This document shows positions 1-13,100 of a DNA stretch of 64,000 nt, piece by piece (the first letter of the stretch is position 1; the number at the start of each line of letters is the position of its first letter). Location of the stretch: assembly GCF_001949145.1 (NCBI RefSeq), contig NW_019091449.1, positions 812,689 through 876,688 on the forward strand, written 5' to 3'. This stretch comes from Acanthaster planci. Lineage: Eukaryota; Echinodermata; Asteroidea; Valvatida; Acanthasteridae. The translations under genes and the position numbers were made by a program. The notes under the pieces are model-generated. The model had not been told where the DNA came from and did no database searches. It was given only the letters and a program-made list of their open reading frames with translations.

Positions 1-111
1 ATATTTACTCACTAAGACCAATACATTTGTTCAGTAGTTTATTTGTTCTATTCAATGAATTCAATATATACACTAATGCTGAAAGTTTGAAACATTAATG
101 TAAACCCAAGC

Positions 112-225
112 CGGGTGGGACTCGAACCCAAGACCTGCTTACTAGTGCAGACGTCTTAACCACTCGACCACCGAGCTTGTTGGTGTTGACTGGCTGGTTT
201 GAATAAGATGTTAACAGCGGGTACC
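112..225 (-). repeat. tRNA-derived repeat, minus-strand copy
   Basis: Read on the minus strand this holds a shared leader that starts with the GGTACCCGCTGTTA word, then a tRNA-like body. The body has an A box (TGGTCGAGTGG), an anticodon-arm-like CTGC...GCAG stem and a perfect B box (GGTTCGAGTCC). The D-arm resembles tRNA-Ser and the anticodon arm tRNA-Thr/Ser (ACTAGTAA loop). The loop has one base too many and the acceptor stem does not close well, so a tRNA-derived SINE or tRNA pseudogene is more likely than a working tRNA. It lies in inverted orientation to the copy at 271-403. Confidence 0.65.
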
Positions 226-270
226 ACGAACAACACTACAACAGCTATCCATCCTTGAAATAGTTGCTTG

Positions 271-403
271 CGGTACCCGCTGTTACATCTGATTCCAACC
301 AGCCAGTCAACATCAACAAGCTCGCGCGCGAGCCAGCACGGTGGTCAAGTCGTCTGCACTAGTAAGCAGGAGGTCGTGGGTTCGAGTCCCACCCGAGTAC
401 GCT
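271..403 (+). repeat. tRNA-derived repeat, plus-strand copy
   Basis: This is the same unit as 112-225 on the opposite strand, with the same leader (GGTACCCGC ... CCAGCCAGTCAACA). It has an A box matching TRGYNNANNNG at 342-352 and a perfect B box (GGTTCGAGTCC) at 379-389. A run of eight T at about 409-416 could end RNA polymerase III transcription. The anticodon-arm sequence (CTGCACTAGTAAGCAGGAGGTCG) is close to tRNA-Thr(AGT), but the loop is one base too long. It reads as a tRNA-derived SINE or a degenerate tRNA gene. Confidence 0.65.
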
Positions 404-968
404 TGTGGTTTTTTTTCACAAGCCTTCAGAGGCATACACTGAGCATACAGTGTTAAAATAGCTCGGGCAGGGCAAAAAATCCAAAATTAATTTACATCTC
501 TCTGGTGCAAATTCATCCTCGAAATAAACCCACACCAATGTTGCTACTAAGATGGGAATCAGCATGCCCATTTGGTTTTACATGAAAAATGTAAAACTGG
601 GTTACTATAATGGCAATATTCCTAGAAAAAAGTGTCCAGTCTTCTACAAAATACACCTCCATGTTTACTTTTCCAACCCTAAATATGCTTACAAACTGAT
701 ACCCTGGACAATGGAGACATGTGTACATTGAATGAGAGATGTGGAAGATAGCTGTACAATGGAAGTACAATAAACTCTTGCCAAATCAAACCTGAAGGGA
801 ACAGGTTCAACATTTCAGTTCCGCAGAGTTTGGACTTAGCAGGATTGTACATTATTGTTATACTACTGCAGAGAATAAAAGATTGTCTGACTTGGGAGTT
901 TTGAGTTAACAGAGTTTGACTTCTCAAGATTTCAGCCATCATCATTGGTACGTTTATGCACAACTCAC
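404..968. other. non-coding, probably myosin intron
   Basis: The stretch lies just downstream of the last visible myosin exon (donor at 968-963 on the minus strand). I see no further exon of the motor domain here. The next coding block of the head must lie beyond the left edge of the window. Apart from the T run after the tRNA-like repeat I see nothing notable. Confidence 0.5.
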
Positions 969-1151
969 CCTGCCGGCGTAATGGTCAATGCTGAAGTTGT
1001 TGCTGCTGGCAACCTTGGCCTTGATGAAGTGGTGATTGCGAGCAAAGTTCTGGTTGAGTTTCTCCACGAAGGTGTGATCGGTGGCCTTGGGGAAGAGGCA
1101 CTCTTCGTCCAGGAGGGCCAGGATACCAATGGGCTTGGCAAGGAACAGATC
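969..1151 (-). CDS. myosin exon 13 (residues 443-503), last exon in window
   Basis: The exon encodes [32 protein letters not shown] and ends in FSIDHYAGR (phase 0, donor GTGAGT). The block LLDxFLxKPxGxLxLLDEExxFPKATD is strikingly like class III myosins. The motor should continue with a VxYxxxGFLxKNRD-type segment, which is not in the window. Confidence 0.93.
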
Positions 1152-4100
1152 CTGGAGTAGAAGAAGGGGGAAAAACAACGGATCTGCTTTCAAAACACTG
1201 TACACAAATGCACAGATCAGAGGCTCTACAAGGCTGCAGATGATGATAACTGGTCATACATGCTCTGCGGTCACTTCTAGATAAGACTTATGCTCCATCC
1301 AAAGTTAAACCTCTCAAACCCACCTTGAGTTGAATCTAATATGTTCTTTATTGATTTCAAATCAAACCTAATCTGTAACTTCCAAAAAATCAAATGACTT
1401 CCCTCTTTCTAACAAACATGCTCCAACTTATCTTCTAGATACGACTTATACTCCATTCAAAGTTAAACCTCTCAAACCCAACTTGAGTTGAATCTAATAT
1501 GTTCTTTATTGATTTCAAATCAAACCTAATCTGTAACTTCCAAAAAATCAAATGACTTCCCTCTTTCTAACAAACACGCTCCAACCATTTGGAAATGGGA
1601 GGGGGGTGGGGATGGCTCCCCACTTATTCAACTGGGGAGCCAACCCCCTCTCCACTTTTTGCACGTCCTGTAAGGGGTGGGGCTAAATGGATCAGCCTAT
1701 TAATGGCTGATGCCTTATGTCTAATGACTCCCCCCCCAAATCATTCCGCTGCTGGCGGCTCCAGCAAGGCTGGCCCCTAAGGTACATTTTGAATCTGATA
1801 CACCATAGGATAATGCAATCAGTGGCATATTGATTGTGTCAATCAAAGCAGTGGGAATTTGAACTCCAACTATGGAAAACCAACGATGAAATTTGGGAGA
1901 AATAAGAACAAGCAAGCTCTACCAACCAGTAGCGACTGATTGTTGACAAAGGGCACGTAGGTCCAGTCAATCCCCTCACTCTTATATTCTTCCTGCTCCA
2001 GTAAAAAGATGTGCTGGGGGGAAAAGAAAAGCTGATTACAAAAGACTCAAAAGAAGAAAGTGTCACATGGGTTTCGGGGGGGGGTGGGGTCAAGTGGCAT
2101 GTCATATTGTCTGTGTTACCATATATCTCTTGCTGACAATTTTTTTCACGCTGATGAGCAAACATGTCGTGCATGTATGTTCCACCTGTTTTTGGCACCC
2201 CCCTTGTAAATGCCAGACCCTTCACTGATAGACCACATTTGTAGGAAATTAAGCACAGATGGATTTAGTAGCTAAGACTTTAGATGTCCAAGTGGTTTCT
2301 TTTTTTCTGAGAGTTAATAGATATTAAATTCCACTCACTTGATTGAAGAAATACTGCAGTTGTTCATTGGCCAGGTTAATGCATAACTGCTCAAAACTGT
2401 TGCTTTGGAACTGCTCAAAGCCAAATATATCCAGGATGCCTGGAATGCAATGTCATCAAAGGAATGATCAAATGTTGAAATGAAAATTAAAAAAAATTCT
2501 ACTTCTATTTGTGTAAAAAAGGGAATCAAAACACGAATATCTACACAGAATTTTTTTTCACAAAACAGTTACAAAGAATTTAATTACGTGATTAGTCTTA
2601 TGTGCAAAAAATTTCAGAAAAACTGTTAGTGTAATCGTTAAATTGGATAGTTCCGTTGTTAAGATTGTCAGGATCTGCACTTGTGAGGTAGCTAAGAAGG
2701 GGAAGGATAGTGATAGCATTTATAAGCGCTAGATGAGGGTCTATATTTCTCACCAATTTCAGTTGTTTCAGACACATGGAGGGATATTTCTGGAGCCAAC
2801 AGCTGGTTAACTTTATTGACGATCCAACTGAAGAGACGGCCGTACAGCGTCTTAGTCATGGCATCACGAGCATCTAAGGGAGAAAAAAAAAGATGTCAGT
2901 CAATCCTCTGCTCACTGGTACTCTGCTACATGTACACATGCATCTTCCAAACTACTCCAAGTTCCACTTTGCCCGACTTGCCCATGCTTTGCTTTAGGAT
3001 CACTGCTACAGTAGAGGTTGGCAGCACAACCCAAGGAATACTAGACTGATATGCAAATGGTGCCCTCTGATTCTGTCCATTCGGAGTCTTTGCTGATATG
3101 ACGACGAGTGGTGTTATCCAAAAACCTTCTCTGTGGAACATAGTGTGCTTCTTATGGAGCTCTCTTATATTGTCTGCTCCTTATGTGGGAGGCCAAAGTT
3201 TGTGTGACACAATGTAGTTCCGGTTTCACTTCAAAGTGTGTACATGTACATGTCAAATTACATGTTCTAAAAAAGAATCCCTTTTTTTGAAGTAATTAGT
3301 AGCAGTATTTATTATTTGGTGTTTTACTAGCCATCGGTGATTTTTACAAATGCTTTGTGAATGATTTTTTTAACGTGTGCTGAGAGTTAGCCATACGTGT
3401 AGTTCACCAGCCACTTGTTGGCACAAATGCATTTGTGACAAATAAAAAGAAATTTGTGTCTGGTTGAATGGCACAAAACTACAACGAGAGAGCAAAGGTT
3501 AGAGTGAAAACACACAGCAGGCCACTTCTCTTTCTGCTGTCCTCCATGCAGAGCTGGCACTCACTTTGCAGGCCCGATTTACCTGCAACTCCCCCGACTG
3601 AAAACATTATGTGGTGGAACTATATATAACCCGTCCTTTGTGCAATTCAATTAAGAGTGAACTCAACCACCTGTACAAATGCAATACGCTATATTAGCGG
3701 AAGGCAATACACACTGTTATCAGCCCTGAGGCAATTTTTTGAATGACTGAATTTCTTTGTAGTTTCACTCCGTCTTCTGCAAGGGATATGAACCGATGAC
3801 CTAACTTGGCAAGCATTTTTTTGTGAGGAACTGTCCTGGTTCATGTAGAATCCAAACCAAGGCCATTCAATTATTTACACGAAGCCAAATGTAATGTTGG
3901 TTATTCCATGTTTTGGATCTGAACACCAAACACACTTTTGATGGATCCAGGGCACAGTATTAAAGGCTGTGGGGTACTTTAGGGGCTTTTCAATGAAAGA
4001 GTGAAAGATTTAGAATGGATAGTTTCAGAGGCTCAAGAAATTGGAACTTTTCTTGTAAAAAAATACATGTATCTCTCCTGTTACAATATGCAGCTACAGC

Positions 4101-7100
4101 AATATACAACGTACTGTTATCACAACACATCATCATGTACATGTACTTTGCTATCTCTCCCTAAAGTCTCCTTTAACACCCACACTCACTTTTTCGTTTT
4201 TGAATTATTTTAATTCTGCATGCAGTATTTAGGATGTCCTTTTATCGGTCAGAATTTTTCAATTTCCCTCGGCTCAAATCAACTCATTTTCTAACCATTC
4301 TGTAACAATGCTTGCTCAATCATTTTTATCACATTCTCGTTATTTAACCCTAACCCCCCAAGGGTTGCTGGTCCTAACCCTCCCCATTCACACCAAGTTA
4401 AACACCCATATGGGACTTTGTGCACAGAGGCTGTTGGACTTTGTTTTTCTGAGGTATGCCAAACCCAATGCAAAAGCCAGCTGTCTGGGACTACCAGACC
4501 TATCCCCACAGAATGAAACACTTTACTACTGTTTAATTATGTGTGGTTAGGGAAGGTTAGGGTTAAAGTGCTGGGAAAAATGGTATGTTTGGATAGGAAA
4601 GCATCTCGAGAAAAACTTCAGCAGAAATTAACAGTGATGTCCACACTTTAATAAATTTAACAGCTCTTGCAATGTTCCCCCCCGGCCAATAAGATGTTAA
4701 CAGGTGCTGAAAACAAAACAACACGTCCCATGGCCGTTTTCCCCTGAAAGGATAGATTTCATTAGCCCATCAGTTCTGGCCAAAGTGAATGCTGTGAGCC
4801 ACAGTTCCCTCATCTAAAGGTCTCGTCGTTGAATCAACCCGGGAAGAAAAAAGTCAATGAAATGGATTGTATTTCCCGAGGAGATGATTTTTTTCTTTCC
4901 TTCTTCCGCTGTATCGCCTCCATTGTACTGCCCCCCGGGCAGGAGAGTCGATAATTTCCGTCAGGTAGAAATTTTGGATCGACTGCATGATGGGGACTAA
5001 TGATCTTTTGGATCCAATCATGGCACACTTGACTAAACTCTTTCTATAATGCACAGTGGATTGACCGCTTGACAGCACAGTGCTCAGGGCAAATCTAGGA
5101 CTTTCTTGAACTAACATTTTTCTTTCACGGTTTGAGTATAACAAAACAATTTCACTCGAGAAACTGCGCTCAAATGTTTCATGAAAAAACACATGATCAC
5201 AAACAGAATGTTAATAAAACCTGCAACTACCAATGTAAAAACGTCTTTAGCAAAAAAAGGCTGATATACATGTACTTCCGAAAGTTTAAACGTCAAATGC
5301 AACAAGAAATTATGATATGGTATGGTATGGTTTCATACCTAATTTGTAAAGAAATCTGGTTAAAGCCAACAAAGTAAGCTCTTACGCAGTACGTCATGAA
5401 GACATTCATGTCAACAGAAAAAGACTCGTGCAACTCACCCTGGGCTTGGTGTTTGGTGTAGTTCCTTTGAAACACATCTCCCCTGGCTGAGCTAAGGTTA
5501 AAGGTCAAGACTTGTCTGAGCTCCTCGTCATTTATCCCAATAAGTTCCTTCAGTAACCAACAAAAGAGAACACAAAAACAGTTCAAAGAGCCCTTACAAC
5601 ACACGGATCAAGTGTAGTCAAGTGGGGAACAGAAAGGTATACAAACTGTATAATTGCATATAAATTTATGGGATGATTCTTCTCTGGGATGTTGCCAAAT
5701 ATAAGGGACCCCCTTGAGTTTTGTCTCCCATTTATCTGTGCTAGGAAAGTTCAGAGGCACAAAAGAAACACATGACGGTTCCATTGACTTACAGGAGAAA
5801 TTTCCTGGCTGTATTTTAACGTATACGTGTACCTTCTATCGTCACTAAATTTCAAAAGAACTTTAGAAAAACGGATCACTCGAGGAAAGGAAACCATGCC
5901 AGGCAAAAGTAAACCCCTTTGAATTCACTCAATGCATGAACCATTTTGTACTTTGGGACTTGTTAATTTGATGTCCAAAATGCTGCATTCGGTAAATGCC
6001 TCATGTGCTTACCACATGCATGACATAGCTATTTCATGTATTTAAAACCGTTTTATGTATAAGAGTTTTAACGTAGCAAACAAACAGACTGCATGACCAG
6101 AATATGCTTTAACAAAAATATGGGCGCTGCTAGGATTTTTTTGGGGGGGCCAATAAGTATTTCCGAGGGTGTCAAATCCATGGTATTTTCAACAAACTTA
6201 ATGATTTTCCTCTCTTTTTAATTTCACTTATTTCTTGTTTTCCCCTTCTTTATTTTTCGTTTTTTTAGGGCGGGAGGGGAACAAGTACCCCTGGACCCCC
6301 TCAAGAGGCCCCTACACAAAACATCAATGAATATCATTTTGACTTTGCTTCAAATGTAAACTTACAGCTACTGTTGCAACGGCTTGATCCGATCCTTTAA
6401 CAAAGGCTGCATCATCCTCATTGGCATCCAACTCAATCTGCCCCATCATCAGCGTCGCAGCCAGGATGGAGTACATCTCGTCTTGCTCCTGGAGATTGTC
6501 ATAGCAACAAAGCCAAGCCAAGCATTAGGCCATCTCAGAAGTATATTTTAATACCTCACGTAATAAGTAATACTGTGTGAGATTGGGACAGAATGATCCA
6601 TTATCAAAATTTTAATTCTTTTAAAAAATGACATATTTCTTCCGCTGACCAATAGGTCATATTTCATTTGTTGCACTGTGAGCTGCGTGAAAAAAACTGC
6701 CCTGATGCCCTTCTGCTGAGCACATGGTGATTGTTAGCCACATCCCTCATGAGGTATGTAAATCCAAACTGAGGTTTTGTGAGGATCACTGCAAGCTAAA
6801 GACATTGGGATATTTAAGGACACTGACGAACTTGGAGAATGTGTCATTAGATTCCTGCAGAAAGGAGACATTCTGAAGTATTCTATTAACACTGCCAACT
6901 GTAAACTCCCCTCAATCCTGTGAATGACAGGAAAATGGATGGTCCATGCGGCACAGCTGCATAGTTTCAACCATGTAGTATATTGACAACACAATGTATC
7001 TGTGATGTAGGCCCTATACTGTGTTGTTTGTCTCCTATGCTACGGTGCGTCCACGTGTATGAGCACTCCGAATGTGTTAAAACACATACATGTAATATCC

Positions 7101-10100
7101 AAAGAATGTAACTGTGACTGACAGACACTCTTATTATATGGTGGCGACAAAAATGTCAACAGCTGTGCTGTGTCCCATTTATAGCACAAATGACTGTCTA
7201 GGCTTACGTACATGTACAGTGGAAGTTGTACAATACTGAGATGATGTACCCTAACCCTTTAACTGCCGTAACATGAATTAACCTAGTTGAGAAACTGGCC
7301 AAAGAACTTGAACTCAAGTGAGCATCAGTGCAGTATTCATCAAATCACTGGTTCACATACTAAATGTAATCGGAAACTGAGGATTGGTGAGGACCAAAGC
7401 ATGAAATACAAGATTAACATGAAGCATGAGAAGCATGAAGCAGGTGTAAAAACCAAACTCGAATCCTGACAACATCAAGCCCATACGGCTGCACTTTCAA
7501 ATTATAAATCAAAACTAAAAAGTGAGCACAAGCGAATAAAAATATTCAACTGGCATGTTCCTGCATTCATTTGACAATTAGGACATGAGCATCCGATGAC
7601 AGCCACAACAGTAACCGATACGGACGGAGAGCTATTGGAGCATACTAGAATTGCAGAGGCAGGGGCGCCAGCACGTCAACGGTTTACCATTGGAGGAGGA
7701 CGCGCAAACTGTTCAAGTGCTGTCAAGGGTACTTCAGAGGGACCTAGGCTTCCACCTTGGGGGTACCAGAGGAGCTAGACTATACATTTGAGGAAGTGTG
7801 GCCTGAGGTTTTTCCTGAAGTTTTTGTGAGGAATGTTGTTTTAGAGTTATATTGTCAAAAGAGAAAAGAATTTTACTTTGGGTGATAACGATATTTTACC
7901 TTCAGGTTCATTAATAATTCAGTTCATTTGCAATTTGCTTGTTGAGACAAGAGCAATACCCATACAGGTATTTGTTACAAAGGATAAAAAAATAAAATTG
8001 TGTGAATTTCACTTAAATTGAACATGCGAACATAAGTGAATCTGGGTGAAAGGGGAACACAGTAAAAAAAAATAATAAATCAGTCATAAAGCCCCAAGTA
8101 AAATGGTTCAACTTCATGAAGCTACTGAGAACATCTATACGTGTAGGCTTACTAAGCACTGAACATATTCTCTGAGTAAAAACAGACTACCAGCTACATT
8201 GTTACACTCTGCATATCAGCTGGCGCTGGATGCCAGCTAAAGATCACTTAGCACATAATTTTTGGAAGCAGTATTTCAGTTTAGCACAGGACATGAAATT
8301 TAATTGAGCCCAGGGTCCAATTTACTAGTACTGATTAACAGTTACATTTATTTCATCGGGGGGGGGGGGGGACATGTTGTAGACATTGTTGGTGGGTATA
8401 GGTTGCAGGATTCCTTACAACTTACCCCCTCCCCATCTTCCCCCACCATCAGTTTGTTTACACAAATTTATCCCCTCAAGGCTTATTTAAATTTGTGGTC
8501 AGGGCCTAGCTGGCCAGCCTGGGTCTACCCTTTAATGTTAATATATTCATGATAACACTGACCGAAAAGCTGGTTTAAATGCTCTATCAACATTTGCTTG
8601 GAAGTACATTCATTGAATACACATGTAGTTTCTCCTGCTGATAAAATGTTCGCGATGCAAACGCCATGTGCTAATAAATTAATCTCTTCTTTGAATGTTA
8701 TTTTCTTCTGCTCTAGTTTTCTTCGTCCTCTGCTTTGGGTAACAGTTATAACAATACTAAAAAGTATAACAAAAGAATAATAAAGCCACATAGTTTGTAC
8801 ATACTGGAGTAAAATTCATGTTTATTATTGGTAAGCGAAGATACTCCGATAAAAAATCATGTCCAGTTCAAGGTGTGTTGTGTGTTGAGCAATCCAAGGT
8901 TACTCTTCTGGAAATGATAAACTGCTCTTGTATGGCCACCTTTGTTGGCCCTCAGGCCAAATGTAAACAGTCCTTCACGGTTAAAGAGTTTCTAATAAAC
9001 ATTTTTCCAGATCTCTGGAGGACAAATGCTGAGCTTCTTGCCGATGAAGTAAATGGTTCCCACTCACAACTTGTTCAGAATGAGTTTTGTGATTTGATAT
9101 AGCATGAAGGTTGTGCTTACTAGAGTGAAAGATGGCCGCTTTAAAAAAATTTCACGGCAAGGATATAACAATTAATAACTGTGTGTGTGTGGTAATTTAG
9201 ACTTGAAAGTCACTGATTTAAGCAACTTTTTCTTCTGGGGTTCTGTGCTCACTAATAAACTGTTTCCATTAAGTAGGTGGATTCTCCGTTATCACAAAAT
9301 CTGCTGTTAAGCAATGGTAGAAAATCAAAATCCAGCAAAGAACTGTAGTTGGACTCGGGCCAGTACAAAAAGGTTCACATTAAATCAGCGCTACTTGCAA
9401 GTGAAAAAAGCTTTGATTCTTTACCTCGTCCAGGAAGCCCACCAAGTCCATGGCATTGTTCAATTCTGCCAGCATCTCCTTCATTCTGGCTTGCTTCGTT
9501 GATGCACTGCTGGGCCCATTAGTCAGGTAACTGTAACACAAAAACCAGCTGGTAAGACTTCCAAGGTCCTCCACAATCCTCACAAGCACACTTGAGAAAT
9601 TCAAGCTTAGGCTGCGTCTGACTGACTTGGCTTGAAATTATACACGACTCTATTGGAACTGGCTGAAGCCACTGTCATAGACATGTCATTTCTTGCTGCA
9701 GCAAGGTACAATGTAATTCAGACATGGCCTAACTGGCAAATGTAATCACAAAATCATTTTGTATCTGAAGCAGTGTGAAGCATCTGCGAGTGGGTAAGAT
9801 GTTTCAATGATAGAATGTTGCTGCAAATTTGCAAGTTTAAATAATTTAAAGATGTTACCTGTCTACAGAGGACCTGATATTACCAACTCTTGTAACTACT
9901 GATGTCAGTCTCCCAAATACAATGAAACTATGCATAAGTTGCATAAATAACAAACACATTCCAAATCATCACTCCAGATTAAACTAAAACAAAACCAAAC
10001 AGATAAACGATACTTTGACACAAAACACATGTACCTTCGAAAAGGGTCTGGTCACGGATTTTTTTGAAGTTTTTAATTACTTCGGGAATGTACTACGTGG

Positions 10101-13100
10101 TCAAATATCAATAAACTATTTCATCCTTACTCACCTGTACTTGTTGGCAACTTGCATCTTGTACTTCTTCTGTTGTTCAGGAGACAGTCCAGCTAGCATG
10201 TAGTAGAAGATGTGAAAGTTCTCTTCTCCTTTGTTCTGGAAGACAACCCTCGACTTCTCCAGCAGGTATTCTGATATCTTTGCGCCCATTACTGCGAGGA
10301 GCAAACATCCATTGCACTTAGTCTAGTCAGCCAAGTACAAATGAGTTAGTTAATATGCCAGTTTTTACGATTATCAATTGGAGCCTCTGAAACCTGTCAC
10401 ACATTTAAGTATGGTGAGTACATCGATCACACCGACTCCAGAAAGATACTGCCCAACTTTCATGCTAAGCTGCATTTTGTTATAAATTTGTTTATCATAC
10501 ACAACTTGGAAAGACTATTCTCTTTGTGCTTTTTCCTAAGGATCTGTTCATGCACATGTATTCATGTTTTAAGTCTTTTACCTTTTCCCTCCTTAAACTT
10601 GAGCTGGATGTATTTCCCAAACCTGCTGGAGTTGTCATTCATGGTGGTCTGTGCATTGCCAAAGGCTTCCAGAAGGGGGTTCACCTGCACATAGAATCCA
10701 ATCAATGATTTTTTTAAATACTGAACTCATCAACTTGATCTCAGCTATTGTCAGTCGTACATGTGCCTTTTCTGTAATTTCCCTGGACAATATCTGACCA
10801 TTATTGATAGAAAGTATGATACCGGCAAAGTGAATAAGTGTTGCTGCAGTTCTAAACTAATCTTCGTCCTTTATTCACAAATGCATTTTTCTTACTAACA
10901 ATCCATAAACCCAAATTTCTACCAACCTGGAGGATTTGTTGTTCAAGTTGTGACTTCCCTTTGCACAGCTCAATTATTTGCTTGATGATGAATTTGGTGC
11001 TTTCCGTTTTGCCAGCCCCACTCTCACCACTAGCAATAAAGGACACAACCAAAATGTATTGCATATTTGTTAAAGAAAACATCAAATTCCATACCTGTAT
11101 TTTTAAGATTCATGATTGGGAAACAGTCATTGTCTTCAAAATAATGATTACTTTAGCATTTTTCATTAAGCGTGTATACAACATCCAGTCAACTCTAGTC
11201 AAACACAGTTGCAGGGATCAGACAAATTTCTCTGCTGTGACCAGGACTTTGTTATAAAAGAAGTGAGAAATGAAGAACACATATGAAATTCAAAAACTTG
11301 GGATTTGTGGAATTTGCTCTTCATAAAAGTATTCTTTTTAAACAGTGTTCTTGACTTCATTTACTTCAAGTAACCATTCTGAACCAGCTCAATACCCGGT
11401 ACGTTTTATATATGTCTATTTATGACAGGACTTCAAATACCACTGACCATTACTTAACATGGGATTCGATACATCAAAATCTGTTGACACTTCAGAGTAC
11501 CAAACTGGATTATTGCATTGTGTTGGATGTTCACAAATTTGGTAAATCTCACTCAATATACTGACAGATTGGTTGCTGTGGTTTGCCTGCCGTTAAAAAA
11601 ACAGCTCAGGTCAATGTTTTATTAGGCAGGCCTATATCACACGTTACAAAAGGTCATGTGAATGAGGCTCAGTGGAATACACAAAAACGAATCAAAGTAC
11701 AATTTCGTGAAAATATGAAAGAGAAAACTGGCAGTATACACAATTGTTTCCTGCAGAGTGAACTTGAACCAGGTCATAAAACACAGATTTCTCTATGGCC
11801 TTGCAATGAAGCAGTTGATATTTTTGGTTCAGTGCAAGGGGAAACACTGTGCAGTATACATGTACATGTACATGTATGCACAAATGCATGATGAAGTCCA
11901 AAGGTTACATGATGTATCTCCCTGACTAATACTCGCATGAATCAGCTCTTGATAACACAGGGGTAAATTGCAATAAGCCCACCTACATGTACATTGTTTT
12001 CTTTATCCCTTCAAAAAATTTTAAAACAGCAAAGATTGGTAGTCTTCACCAAATATTCCATGCATGAAATGCCATGAATACAATAGGACTTGTGATGAAC
12101 TACATCTCAAACCAAACACATCTGGAATCGGCACGAACGACGTCATCTGCAGAAACAAATCTCTCTACACAGTTTCCTTCGATTACTTTGAGCGAGGATC
12201 AAATGATTCTGCAAGCAACAGGTGTTGTATCGTATGTCTCTTGTCCCATACAGTTCAACCCCCTGGGGCCTCCTACGGAGTAACCTTACCTGATAACGAT
12301 ACACTGATTCTTTTTGCCGCTCACTGCACTGCCGGTTAGCATGGACTGATACGCTGAATCCGACACAGCAAAGATGTGCGGCGGGTTATCGACCCTCACT
12401 TTGTTTTTGTACATCTCGGCATGCTGGAACATAACACAGCAAAACAAAATTGAGCTCAAACCCCAGAAGAATAAATAAGGATGAAGTTTACGGGTTTGTA
12501 TTATTTACTGTAATGTCAGCATTGCAACTGAAACCAAACATGCCATTATACCGACCTTCAGGCAATGGTACTTACTTTCTGGCCATAAATTCCAAGATCC
12601 CGAAAGGGATTGACAGCAACAAGGATATCTCCCACATATGTCTGGAAAAAAAAGGGTAAAAAAGAATAGTTGCTTTGAATCATTCCTGTACATGCACATA
12701 AGACTTGATGCACAAAATTGCATGTACATGTAATTGACCTAAACTCAGAAGTATCCATCAACTCAAGGGCGGATCTAAAGCCAAACTTGTTGGGACAGGG
12801 GGCCAAAACTTGGTTGGGGCCTAAAGATTAGGAAATTGTTCACGACAGTAGCTTTCTGGTACCGTAGGTGAGGCTACATTTTTAAAAACAATTTCTGAAA
12901 GATGGGAAAGAAACTGATCGAGAAAGTTGTGGTTGATAACTTGACAGCGGCACAAACACATCACAGCATACATGTAGTTCTTATGGAAGTAGAATCTTAA
13001 AAGTTTGCTGAAACAATGTTACCGGAAGTTGGAACCATGCCTCTATCAATAAATGGTAAAACCAGAATGAAAGCGCGACAAGCTCAGTGGTTTCCCTACC

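Noticed and set aside
4344-4566. Interstitial telomere repeats (CCCTAA/TTAGGG words)
   Set aside because: There are only one or two units at each side, in inverted orientation and bounded by TTAA, which fits transposon termini better than telomeric arrays.
7570-7790. GC-rich plus-strand open frames in myosin intron 7 (e.g. [20 protein letters not shown])
   Set aside because: Two overlapping frames are open, there are no splice sites or start context, and I recognise no family. It may be a transposon scrap, but it was not supportable as a gene.
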